Shown here in pieces: positions 36,082 through 47,463 of a stretch of DNA of 64,000 bases; position 1 is the stretch's first letter; each line of letters opens with the position of its first letter. The position numbers and the translations under genes are program-made. This DNA is from Clitopilus passeckerianus (taxonomy: Eukaryota > Basidiomycota > Agaricomycetes > Agaricales > Entolomataceae). Under the pieces are notes generated by a model. That model had not been told where the DNA came from. It did not search any database and saw nothing but the letters and a program-made list of their open reading frames with translations. The stretch is taken from NCBI GenBank assembly GCA_944990035.1, contig CALYLX010000030.1, positions 104,723 through 168,722 of the forward strand. Direction: 5' to 3'.

Positions 36082-36178
36082 TGGTAGCGGCGAGGTTCGA
36101 ACTCGCGCGGGGTTTCCCCCATTGGGAGTCAAGCAATAACTTAAATCCAACGCCTTAGACCAACTCGGCCACGCTACC
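36082..36178 (-). tRNA. tRNA-Leu (anticodon TAA), with a short intron
   Basis: The minus strand reads GGTAGCGTGGCCGAGTTGG at its 5' end (acceptor and Leu-type D arm) and ends CGAGTTCGAACCTCGC plus CGCTACCA, which pairs with the 5' GGTAGCG. The anticodon arm reads TTGGATTTAAG, then about 12 bases (TTATTGCTTGAC) of presumed intron directly after position 37. A long variable arm (GGGGGAAACCCC) confirms a class II tRNA. The A box and B box are both good. Confidence 0.9.
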
Positions 36179-36411
36179 TTTCGAAGGGTTTACTTCTGGT
36201 GAAATGTATAAGTCCAGAGGTACCATTATCTTATCAATTTTGTGCCTGGCATGTCGTACAGTCCAGCTTGATACCTGATGTTGAATGGTTCCTGACCACC
36301 GCGAAGATCGAATGAAATCCGTGTTTATTTGGGTGCCTAAATAGGGTCCTTCGAGTCCCACTTAAAAGTGCTATACATCTCGGCGCCTGTGGTAGTGCTC
36401 AGACTACGAGG

Positions 36412-39400
36412 ATGGCGGCTGCTCCTGCCTCGGTAGACTATTCAGGGCTGTCACTAACCGAGGCTACGAAGTTGGGTGAGCCCAGCATGGCTTCTAAGCA
36501 ATCCACTTGACAACGATTAAACTTATTTTTCCACAGTCAAATCCGTTCACACCAATCTCAATGCAGTCAAAGTTTACAAGGTTGACCTCATAGCATTCCA
36601 GTAGTCTTCTAACAGTAACCTGAAAACGTATGTCTAGCAATACTGCAGCGAACTGGTAGCGCGATGTCAATGTGTTTCGGATCTTCTGCTGGACAAACGG
36701 GCAAGTAGGGAGAAAAGCGACGATTCACGGGTTCTTTCAGAACTGTTTTGCAGGTGAGCTTGCATTGAAATATCAACAGGGTTCATCGCGTTGACTTGAC
36801 GGTCACACGACAAGAACTTCGTTCCGGTTGCATCAAGAGTTCACGACCTGGTGCGACCTGGGTCGCCTAAGGAGCTTCTTGCAACGCACACAAATAAAGG
36901 AAACACTGGATAAATTGCACCATGACATCGACTGTGGGGTTATTGGCTCTCGCGTACGTCGCTTTTTTGGTACCCTGAACAGTGCTGATCTCGCTTGTTC
37001 TTCCAGCTCGAGCGTGACGTTGGAAGACGACCCCTGGGATCCGGGGCTTCGGAGGCCCGCGACCAGGATGAACTACGCTTCGTACTTCAGAAGATCGTGG
37101 AGAATTCAAGCGACATGAAGTCGCTTCTGACACTTGGCACGTATTCGATAGAAGACATAATGGGATCCCTCCAGTCCGTATGTCGGAATCTCGTATTCCT
37201 CTTTCTCCTAATCAACCCCCTGATACATGGTTTTATCGACAACAGGAACTATCCAACTCTGAACTTGATGACGCACAGCATCAAGTCTTTCAAGACGGGT
37301 TATGGTTCCTGTATCAAGCAACCACCAAGTTACCCCCCAAACCTGATCGTACGGTCGTCTCCATTGAATACCTATCTATATGCGCTCATAATCAGTAGTA
37401 ACGGGCCAAGTTGAGCTCCAGGGAAGGTATCCGATATCAGAATCCCGGCGTAGTAAAACGTACTCCGGTAAATTACCTTCCTGCTTCCTCGTGCTCAAAT
37501 CTTATTGACGTGAAATAGGCAGATGGCTTTCTCGGGAGCCAGTCAGTGGCAACATTTACGGAATTGTGACCCGTGACGAATGTCATTTATAGGTCATCTT
37601 ACTGCGTCCTCGAACGGGGATTCAAGGTCAGGATGCATTCAAGGTATGGCTGGTACTACCCAAGTCTATTCTTAGGCTAACGGAAGGGACAGAGCTGGGC
37701 TACGCATCTACGTGAACTCTATCACCCAAACTTGACTCCAATCTACGGCTACGCAAGCATAGACGGAGAACTTTGTCTGGTAAGTAAATACCCTTGGTCG
37801 TCAGAATTTGTAACAATGATGACATATCGGCGGGGCATAGGTGCAGCAACTCGCAGGAGAATCACTTGATTTTTCCCAGCTACAGCCGCTATCTGTGATT
37901 GATAGATTACAGATACTCGTTAACGCAGCGGAAGGTACCTAACATGATTAATTTGATACCTGATTCACGTCATTGATTCATTGCCAGGTCTAGATTACCT
38001 CCACTCAAACGCGACTGCCCATGGTGATCTCTGCATAGTGAGACGCACAGTTAACTCCTCTTGGCCGTCATTCCTGAACATTGCTAACAGTCTAGCGTGC
38101 TGTTATCTCCTAGGGGTGTGGCATTGTTATCAGGTCTTTCAATGGGCAACGAGGTTTGTCATATCTAGCATCGTCTCGTGGACCCAGCCGCTGATGCGAT
38201 GTATATGTAGCATGTACCCGAGGCCCCCACTTGCCCGGTTGCTCCGGATATGGTCAATCGAGTGCCCCACTCTCAATCTGCGCGTTCAGATGTGTGGTCG
38301 TTTGGTGTCCTATGTTTGGAGGTGCTAACAGGAAAGCAACAATCTGCGGACTCAATTGATCATACCCCAGTCCCGTCACTATTCAATGATCTAATTTTCC
38401 CGGATAATACGATATCTACAAGGAGGATTTGGGAAAGCCTTTTGACTTTAACCCGCCAATGTCTACACCCAGGCGCTGAATCCCGACCATCCATGACATA
38501 TGTGAAAGACGAGCTTGTCAAGTTTGGGTCACTCCTCCAAGGTAATCGTGCATGGTGACAAAGACCGTCCATTATCTGATTGTGTATATATCCCCCGTAG
38601 ATGACATAACTATCCCAAACAGCCTCTCTCGCGCTGGATCTATCCTTGCCAATGGTTCTCAGGCCTCAACTTCAACCCAATCCTCGAGCAAGGACCGCCC
38701 GAGAAGTCCCATGTCTACCTATTCACACCCATCTATCCCAGGCCGACGGATGTCCCATTCGAGCCTGAGCTCAAACTTCAGATCTTTGAATATTCGTGCC
38801 CCACTCGTATACAGTGACTCGCCACTAATCACCCATGCATCGCCTGTTCCTTCTTCTATCGCGCGATCTCCAACAACGCCTCTCCCAGTCTCACCTACCT
38901 CTCCGCTCGTCGGGACACCAGTCAGCGCAAGCTCAATGGATGCCACTCTTCTAGAAGCCATCACGAACGAGAAATCCATTATACTCCTTGACGAACATGG
39001 TTTACCTCGCGCTGCGACATTACAGGGCTTGATTGACCATCTAATCCGTGAATTTGGTGAGTAACGCTACAGCTCCACTTAGCAACGGAAAGCTGACCTC
39101 CCCCAAGACACTGGATCTGACACAGTGTATAGGGAGATATTTTTCACTGGATGTAGTGATTTCACAACCTCCGAGGACATGTTTTCAACCTTGTACCGCC
39201 GCTTTCAGGAGGCTGCAAAGGATCGCACCTATCGTTTGCAATGTCCAAGAAAAAGGTTTGTCACTGATACCGCAATATTTTAATGTCTAATTATCGGTTG
39301 CGTTGGCAGCATTCTCATGATCATCGGGTACTGGTTGGAGGAACGCAATTATCATATCAGCCAGGAACTCCTGACCGCAATGAAGCAGATGGGAAAGATG

Positions 39401-40492
39401 GCATGTTCTCAGAAGCATTGCTCTGAGGAACAGAGTGTTGCGCAGAACATTATCAGACGAGTGGAAGACCGTGTAAGTGTGCCACTATCTCGTTCGAGTT
39501 GAACAGCATACTCAACCACCAATAAAGTTATCTCGACAGGTACACATTGCACTGCCTCCAATGACCCCTGGTCGGAAACTTCTGCGCACATCGGATATCA
39601 CACCTCGAGACCTTGCTATAGCGTTAACTCTCCTTGAAGGGGATCGATACAAGGCAATATTGCCTGCCGACTATATCAGCCATCTCATGGAAAAGCCTAC
39701 ACCAAACAACATCAAGGCGGCCTACCAAACGAATAACAAGATTGTCCTCTGGGTCAAACAATCCGTTCTCCACTACCCTAGTGTTGCTGCAAGGGCGCAA
39801 GTGTTCAAATTCTTCATCAATGTAGCTGTTGTGAGTTACAGGGACACACCGACAGCGAGAAGAACGCTAATCATCCATTCAAGGAATGTCAATCGCTCCA
39901 TAATTTCGCCTCACTGACTGCAATCGTCAATGCTCTCGACTCCGCTCCTCTAAACCGCCTACGTCTCACGAAAAAAGAGATATCTCTACCCCTTCGAGAA
40001 AGTCTGCTTGAATTGGAACAATTTCTTAATCCCGAAGCGAATCATCGAGCCTATCGAGAGGGGCTCAGAAATTCGCCAACCGATTCCCAGCGAAATATCG
40101 GCATACCATGGATTGGTCTGTGTTTCTTCAAAATTTTGGCGTCGCTTCACCAACTGATTTTGAATTCAGCGGTGCACCTACGTGAACTTTATTCCACCTT
40201 ACAGAAGAACCCACCTATAATCCGCGTCGATGGCACCCCTCTCATCAATTTTCGGCGGTATGTCAAGTTCACGGAGCGCATAAAGCAAGTTCTACACTAT
40301 ACGCCGCCAGACTTGGAGCGACATCGACCCCACGGCCATCTAGCTTACGTCGAACATCAGTTGCGCAGTGTTTACCTGGATGCACAGAACGACGATGATT
40401 TGATGGCACGAAGCATGGCATTAGAGGCTGAAGAATCTCGGGATTACAAGGCTCGCAAGATGGAATTGAAACGCTTAGGTTTTCGTGCTTGA
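36412..40492 (+). CDS. Fusion of an MLKL-type four-helix domain, a pseudokinase and a RasGEF (CDC25) domain
   Basis: The ATG at 36412 gives MAAAPASVDYSGLSLTEATK. The N-terminal block (about 36450-37180) has helices such as LNAVKVYKQYCSELVARCQ, like the adaptor bundle preceding many agaricomycete kinase-like proteins. A kinase-like fold follows (about 37540-38545): SGNIYGVILLRPRTGIQ, LYHPNLTPIYGYASIDGELC, GLDYLHSNATAHGDLCIS, VLLSPRGVALLSGLSMGNE, and SDVWSFGVLCLEVLTGK. The ATP-anchoring Lys, HRD Arg and DFG triad are missing, so it should be catalytically dead. A Ser/Pro-rich linker (38600-38960) leads to a RasGEF-N module (39125-39540) and a RasGEF catalytic module (39560-40440: ITPRDLAIALTLLEGDRYK). 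It ends LKRLGFRA. It should activate a Ras-family GTPase. Confidence 0.8.
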
Positions 40493-40796
40493 CGCACATA
40501 CTTGCATACCATACGAGATTTACCAGATTTTTATGATATCTTTATGACGTTCGCGTTACTTATGTATTATCTATTTATGTATTTCTAGTAGGTATACGAA
40601 AGGCTCAATGTAATTGTATCTTTCTGATAGAATGATCACCCAGATCCCCTCACAGATGATAGATTATGGGAATTTCCGTTTTCCGTTGTCGTCAAAAATA
40701 CATGCTATTAGATGAGGGATATTGTTAAGTGTAAAGCATAATAGAAAAGCGATGAGATGTGCGACAGCAAAGCAAGTGGGTGAGATATACAGAGCT
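40493..40796. other. Convergent intergenic region
   Basis: The 3' flanks of the RasGEF fusion gene (plus) and the F-box/WD40 gene (minus) meet here. AT-rich, no reading frame and nothing else recognised. Confidence 0.6.
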
Positions 40797-43148
40797 TCAT
40801 CCAGCAAAACTCCAAATCCTGACGGTGGCATCATCGCTACCAGAGACGATCTTATCTTCACCAAGGTCGAGGCAGCTTACTGCAGCCTGGTGCCCAACCA
40901 GAGTTGAAGTGCATTTTCCTTCTTCACGGGACCAAACCTAGAAGATATTATTATGAGATCCCTTATCATGGTTGAACTCGAAACACAAAGTTTACCTTGA
41001 TTGTGCGATCATGGCTGCCAGAAACGAGGCGGAGCTTGTCTGAAGCAACACCCCAGACACCCTCGATGTGACCAAACAACGTCCTGACCGCCTTCCCGGA
41101 CTCGATATCCCAAAGCTTAATCGTGTTATCCAAGCTTCCGGAAATGAGCAGGGGCTTCTTTCGACCCAACAGAGAGGTGTTGAAAGAAGGGCCTGGGGAA
41201 GAGGTTGAATTTGGCAGGGCGGAAGAAGCTGTAGTCGGCTCTGGGGAATCAGCGACAGATAGTGAGTCAAGTTCGGACTCGTCGAATTCCTCTTCTCGAG
41301 AGGTTTCGTCATTGCAGTCACTGGCTGTAAGGAGCTTCATGCTCTGAACCTGACCCATATGGCCGGTCATAACGCGAAGACAGGTGCGAAGGGTAAGGTC
41401 CCAGAGGCGGATGGTGCCATCGTCCGATGCAGAGAAAAGCATCTTCCCTGCATCGATTTCAGAACCGGCTTGGCCGCTGCTTGATGACGGAAGATCGAAG
41501 AGGGGATTGCTCGAAGTGGAAGGACGAGCGCTGGGGTTTGAATCCCAGAGTAGTACTGCGTTAACCCAATCGCTGTGACCACGAAGGGTGAACGCGCTCC
41601 CTGTGCGCAGGTTCCAGACCTTGATAGTGTGATCTACACCACCGCTGGCCAGAACATTGGAATCAAAGTTGAGGCAGACAACGCCATCGGTATGGCCTCG
41701 CAACGTCCTGACGCATACACCGCGACGCCAGTCCCAAACTTTAAGGGTATGATCCATGCTGCCGGTAATGAGCTTGCAGTCATCAAACTGCAGCGCTCTG
41801 ACTGCGCGGGTATGACCTTTCAAACATCGAAGTTCTTCGCCTGTATCCATATTCCATACGCGCACGGTGCGGTCATAAGAGCCGGTGATGAGGACAGGGA
41901 AGGCAGGACAGGTCATGTTTTCATTGAACTGCAAGCACATCACGCCGTCCGTGTGGCCTGATAAGACTCGCACCGTACACCGACCTCGCCTCCAATTCCG
42001 TTCGATCGTCATCCGTTCACTGTAAACGTCTTTCCAGGGACGTCGTGTGACCGCATCATGAGTGTCAGAGGAGTACCCAGACTCCATCAAGTTGGAAGAG
42101 GCCGACGATTCTAACGAAGTTTGTTGGGTCGAGGTTGATGTGGAGGGAATAGGGTGGTGGTGTGAGCTAGCCTCTGGGGTCGATCGCTGCCTCTTCATAG
42201 GGGGTGCAGAAGATGAGTCATGGACGTCGGCTATGCGCCGCTTTAGGGACGAGGTAGATATTGGGGGTTCAGGAGACTCTGATATGGAAGGGGAAGTCGA
42301 GCGCAGTCGGAACTTCCTCTTCTTCTCCAGGATGGGCAGGCCCCAGCCACATTTGCGGCATTTCTGGCCGATGTGCTGTTCGCAGATGCCTCTCCATAGT
42401 ACATCATCGTCTGCAAATGACTTCCACCTGCGTGTGACTTGGGCTGCCCGACAGAGCGAGGTTGCATCGAGATAGCCGAGGATTTTGAGGCAGACTTCGC
42501 GAGGAAGGCGTTCGAAGGGATCAATACGGATGAGGTGTGCCAGTTGTTCGGTTAGGAGGGAGAGTTGGGAGAAGCAGCACATAGTCAGCAGTCCTTGAAG
42601 AATGATAGCCCTTCGAGGGTGCGAGGAGGATGAGAAGGTCGACCACATTGAATTGACGAGTTCACGTTCTTCTACCGGCAGGGCATCCAAGGACTGAAAG
42701 AAACTGTTAGTTGAGATGGACACCCCAAGTCTTAATTCCGCCTTACGTCCTGTAACTTGAGGTTCATGCCCTCGTCTGCCATACGCTGATGTCGCACACA
42801 AAGTTTACGGGCCTTTGTAGGTTCTGGCATGGGAGATGTTGGAACTTCTTTCTCCTTTTCTGCTCTTCTCTCGGAAGAAACACTGGTTTCTACATCGTCT
42901 TCGTCATCAATAGCTGGCGCCGGAGAGTCGATATGGGGGAGAGGTGCTTCGTCCACACGGATAGGTGATGGGTGTTCGCTTGCTAATCTTGCAGCTGGGA
43001 GTGTATCGCAGTCGTAGGACGACGGAGAAGACTCTGTCGACGACGACGACGACGCGGCTTGCATTGTTCGCAGAGAAGAAAGGGAAGAGGCGGAATAATG
43101 GCGGAATGAACGGACGCAGGACTTTAATGAAGCAGGATCATGAGCCAT
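40797..43148 (-). CDS. F-box/WD40 protein, Met30/SconB-like substrate receptor of an SCF ubiquitin ligase
   Basis: The ATG at 43148 (MAHDPASLKSC) begins a Ser-rich N-terminus. After the first intron, a region with SLDALPVEERELVNSMW and LLTEQLAHLIRIDPFERL leads into the F-box LPREVCLKILGYLDATSLCR and RRWKSFADDDVLWR. Seven or eight WD repeats follow: GHTDGVMCLQF, TGSYDRTVRVW, GHTRAVRALQF, GSMDHTLKVWDW, GGVDHTIKVWNL, SASDDGTIRLWDL, SGSLDNTIKLWDI, GSHDRTIK and, past the last intron, SGSDDATVRIWSFAG. The order and the pre-F-box block match Met30/SconB, which controls sulphur assimilation and the cell cycle in yeasts and moulds. A long acidic/Ser linker between WD repeats 5 and 6 (about 41200-41340) is an insertion within the propeller. 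The stop is at 40797-40799. Confidence 0.93.
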
Positions 43149-43387
43149 AGCAAGTCTGATTGCACGTCAACTTGGCGGACCAGTCATTCACTCTATAGCG
43201 CCACATGTCGCAACAATTTCGACTGTCTTCATCACGCAATCCGGCAATTTTCCTTTCACACATTCGTCAATATATGTATTAGAAGGAGAAAAAAAAACGA
43301 AGAAAACACGCAAGACTCGCTCAAGATATAACAACTATTACTAGACACTACGGAACAACATCGAATTCAAAAATCATCGTGCTATCA

Positions 43388-45107
43388 TCAGTCCAACGTA
43401 ATTTTGAGCTGATCAAGAGGTATGGGAACGAAATTGTCTAGACTGATATTCCGCGAAGCCAGCTCAGGCTCAGTGTGTGGTGGAACGAGTTGTCGGAGTA
43501 AATCAGGCCGTATGGAGAGTTCTGTTAAAAAAAATACTCAATAACGGCTTATCACGGTATGGACACACCCAACTTACCCTCACGTGTGAAATTGAAGAGT
43601 TTCGGCAAATCCCTGCTGTTAGGCATTCTGGTCCCCTCGGCACGCAATTCATCAAAGAATGGGTGCACCATAGCCTCCACAGCGCTCAAGCGTGCACCTG
43701 GTGTATATTCCAACAATTTCGATACCAAATCTATAGCCTCCGGAGCAGTCCGGGGCCTGAACACCTGGTTGATCGGGTTAATGACGTCGTCCTGTCGGGT
43801 AGTTCTTGAACGACCAACCTTTGAGAACGGGTGAGGTTTGATTTGGGGGAACTTGTGCTCCATATAGTTCGGGTTCATCGTCTTGATTTGGTCCCTCGAC
43901 GGCGTGCCGAGCACCTTGATGATCTCGACCAACTGATCAATTCCACTCTCGCCAGGGAAAAGGGGTTGCCCCAAGATCAGTTCGGCCATGACACATCCTG
44001 TTGACCAGATATCTATTGTGAGGGTCTGTCAGCGAAGGTAAATCTCGAGAAATTAATGGGGTAACGTACCGATATTCGTTGTGTAGTTGGTAGCACCAAA
44101 GATGAGCTCTGGGGCTCGATAGTAGCGGGAGCAGATGTAGCTGACGTTTGGTTCGCCTGCAACGAGGATCTTTGCAGATCCAAAGTCGCAGAGCTTCAGA
44201 ATTCCGGTTGCGGGGTTCAAGAGGAGATTCTGAGGCTTGATGTCTCGGTGACAAATTCCGACTGAGTGGATGTAGGCCAGCGACCTCAGAAGCTGGTAGG
44301 TGTAGAGTTTGATCTGCAACATCGGCATTGGTTGCTTGAGTTTGGCGTAGTGGCGGCTCGCGCGATACACTGTCTCCGGGACGTATTCCAGCACCAAATT
44401 CAAGTAAACCTCGTCTTTCTAGGTTAAAAATCCGAGTTCAGCCTCGAGAAGTCTAAAATAGTACAGCTGAACCCAACCTTTTCGCCATTGGAGTAGAAGA
44501 ATGCCTTGAGATCAACAACGTTAGGATGAGACACCATTCTCATGATTTGCAATTCTCGATTCTGCGGAAAGACATCCAAATCAGCTCGAATTCTCCAAAT
44601 TTCGTTTGTAGCGCCCGTGCGACGATGATGCAGTGAAGGGCGCTACCAGACACGAAACTAAGCCTGACCTTGAAACGTTTGTCTTGCAGGACTTTCTTGA
44701 TGGCAATGTCCTGGCCTTCATCGGGACCCCCTACGAGCCTTGCTTGGAAGACGACACCAAAGGAACCGTTGCCAATGACTTTGCAATTCGTATATGAGAT
44801 TTCTCTTGTTTCGGCGGACTTGCCATCGGAGGCGATGACTTTGGTAATCTTGTGTGGGTCATCTATGGCTTTTACGACCACGAATCGTTAATCGATCGGG
44901 GGAACATAAGCCAAAATGAAAGGACGTGATCCGGATTGAGTTTTGAGGCGGAAATGAGGTTGTGTTGTACGTGACAAAGGTAGGCGATGTGACGAGGAAT
45001 AACAGGGTGAAATGGGTGGCGAAAACAAAAGAGGGAAATGTGAGCAAGTTGCACGAAAGAGACCATTTAGATAGCTTCACACCATTGATAGGGCTATTGA
45101 ATGACAT
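43388..45107 (-). CDS. GSK-3/Shaggy-type serine/threonine kinase
   Basis: Core sequence from [16 protein letters not shown] through [17 protein letters not shown] (glycine loop), [12 protein letters not shown] (catalytic Lys) and [14 protein letters not shown]. The loop [18 protein letters not shown], and the activation segment [17 protein letters not shown] follow; the Tyr is the family's activating autophosphorylation site. Then [15 protein letters not shown] and [20 protein letters not shown]. The C-terminus [15 protein letters not shown] and [10 protein letters not shown] ends at the TGA at 43388-43390. The start is uncertain. No ATG sits in frame just before the conserved part; the best candidate is [10 protein letters not shown] at 45107, spliced to a 3' site near 44870. 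Six or more introns. GSK3 acts in nutrient and stress signalling. Confidence 0.93.
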
Positions 45108-47463
45108 TTGAAAATTTGGCAGATGTTACAATTGGAAGTTTGAAGGAAGGCTGTAGTGTGATGGGTCGTACAAGGCGTGTAGTTGATTGTGGCAACTGAG
45201 GCAATCGTTACACAGAGGTGAGAAGGAGGAAGGAGACGACGAGAAGAGATGTTACGAAGAGTGTTGAGAGCGACGACGACGACGATGAAGGGAAAGGGAG
45301 GGGGAGGCAGGGAAACAACGAGCACTGCTGGATGGCAGATTCCACTGGTCAAGTGACCCCAAGGGGCTCCCTCATCCAAACATGCCTAAATAAAAGGGCG
45401 GGGCACTGCGGGGCCGTTCCAGGGACAACAACACAATTTAGTCTATAAAGAATCCACACATTTTACCCGTAATTGATGAAAACAGGATAGATTGTATCAT
45501 AAAACATTCAAAAACCCGGGCAGAATGAGGTGGAAGAGGTCTTGTGGCGTAGTCTAGTCTCGTAAAATTTTGACGATCATCGATAACATCCAAGTATATC
45601 CACTTCAATGGCGCCTGGCAGTCCGCTCAGCTGCCACCAACGGGGGGAGGCAAGTTGCCAATCTGCTGTGAGAATTGACTCGGTCACAAGGACTTGTGTT
45701 CTGACGGAAAAGACCGACGTTAGCCTCGTTAGCCTTTACTCCTTCGAGATCAACGTCAGTATCTCTGCCCGCTTGTCCAGTTCTTCTCATGGCCAAGATT
45801 TGGGCATCTGACATCCATGCTTATAGCCAAAATCATCAACCAATCTTTCCAACATTCAACGCATATCGTCGATGAGGGGATAAAACCCTGATAAACCCAG
45901 ACAATGTCCTCAGGTCGTGAGAGCGGCCAAGATTTGACTTCGATCACAAGATCCTTCCTTCTGGGAAATTCCGACAATCCTTGGATCTTTCCGTCGTATA
46001 AAATGGCACACGCTATCGCCATGACTTTATCTTTGCTTTTGTTCGCTTCAGGGCATGAGATTATCAGAAAACATGTTGGCCTCGCTCCATTCTCACTTGT
46101 CGAGGCTCGAGCCAAGAGCAGCGATGTCATTTGGTGTTGATGGCGGTTTGCCTACCGATCATGATCATCGTCAGAGATTTTTGCGCGCATCTCGTGCAAT
46201 CCCATTCATGTCAGTCAACCGTCAATCTGTCCGTCTCAGAGCCATGAGGGCATCGAAGAACCCTCAATATCGATAGAGAAGTGCCTAATGTGCCTCTAAA
46301 CGCGATAATTTCGGGTCCTTTTTGTTGCCCCACTAGCCAGCTACCAGCAAGCCTTCTTCGTTAAAGAAAGGAAACCGCAACGCGACACGTCAAGCAAATT
46401 TTACGGGGCAAAACAACATGCGTTGTATGGCTAGGATTTGCATTCACCGGCTGCAAACATTTCCAAAGCTCCACTGGCTTGCAACGCGTCCCCTAGAGCT
46501 TCGCCGTATGGTATGATATACGTATTAGCGAAGGAAGTTGCCGCGGGAACTGCGTTTTCAGGCAATCTCAACTAACCATCATGTTGTTCGTCTGGCCGGT
46601 GTTCTTTCCGCCGGTTCACTGTGAATCGTCGATGGTGAGTTAAACTTTATGTATGTACGTATGATATGCTTTCTACCTAGCTTTCGGCGGGGTGCATATG
46701 GCTCATATATACTTTCCGGTGCTACATATCGCATTGGTTTTGACTCAGAATCTTCCGTTGTTCGCCCCTCCGGCTCCTCCATCGTCGGATAAACTCGAAT
46801 CCTCAACCACAGTGAAACACATGGGGATAGAAAGCTATGTGAACGCGTTCTATCAGAAACGGAATCGCGTTTTCCCGGAAGCTAACTTACGACCGAACTC
46901 ATGACGGAGGAGGTGAATGCTGGACGCGGCTATAGTATGTGCGTTTGCTACACATGTATCGTATATATTTCAAGATGAAACTCAATGCATACTATGAAGT
47001 CCTCGGAATCCAGCTAGGATTGTCGCTGCAGTCCAGGGGATGACTAGTGTCCTGAACGAGATCTAGCAGAAGTTGATGAAGTTCGAGGATGCAATTTGCA
47101 ACGTCCACGTTTGTGGTAAATGCGATACAGTCCGATCAGGGCGTGGCGCAACAAATCAGCAGATTTGAATCGACGGAGAGGGGACCGTCGTTGCCGCCTC
47201 TTTGAAGCTGAAGCGTAGGCTTATGCGGCCGGGACGTATCCAAAGAGGCGACCAGAAGTCCATATCCAATACTTCTTCTTCCATGCTTCTTGCTCACCTA
47301 CATGCCCGTCGCTTTGAATCTAGGACCACATGCCAGATCAAAAGAAGCATTCACGGAGTCTGTATGTACTTCACCATAGAACCAACGCCCCTCACACTCG
47401 ACTATAAATCTCTCATGCGGTTCTGCCTGTCGTCTGCCATCCCTCATCCGCGACTGTACTCTA
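45108..47463. other. 2.3-kb stretch without a recognisable gene
   Basis: The first 300 bp are probably GSK3 5' flank and include a short GAC repeat (about 45270-45290). Short frames at 45608-45811, 45756-46130 (minus), 46579-46806 (minus) and 46692-46904 overlap on both strands, lack plausible splice partners and match no family I know. The last 400 bp are probably the promoter of the transporter. A small unknown gene or a non-coding RNA cannot be excluded. Confidence 0.5.

Noticed and set aside
45756..46130. 124-residue minus-strand frame as a gene
   Set aside because: Overlaps open frames on the other strand, has no family resemblance and lacks plausible splice partners.
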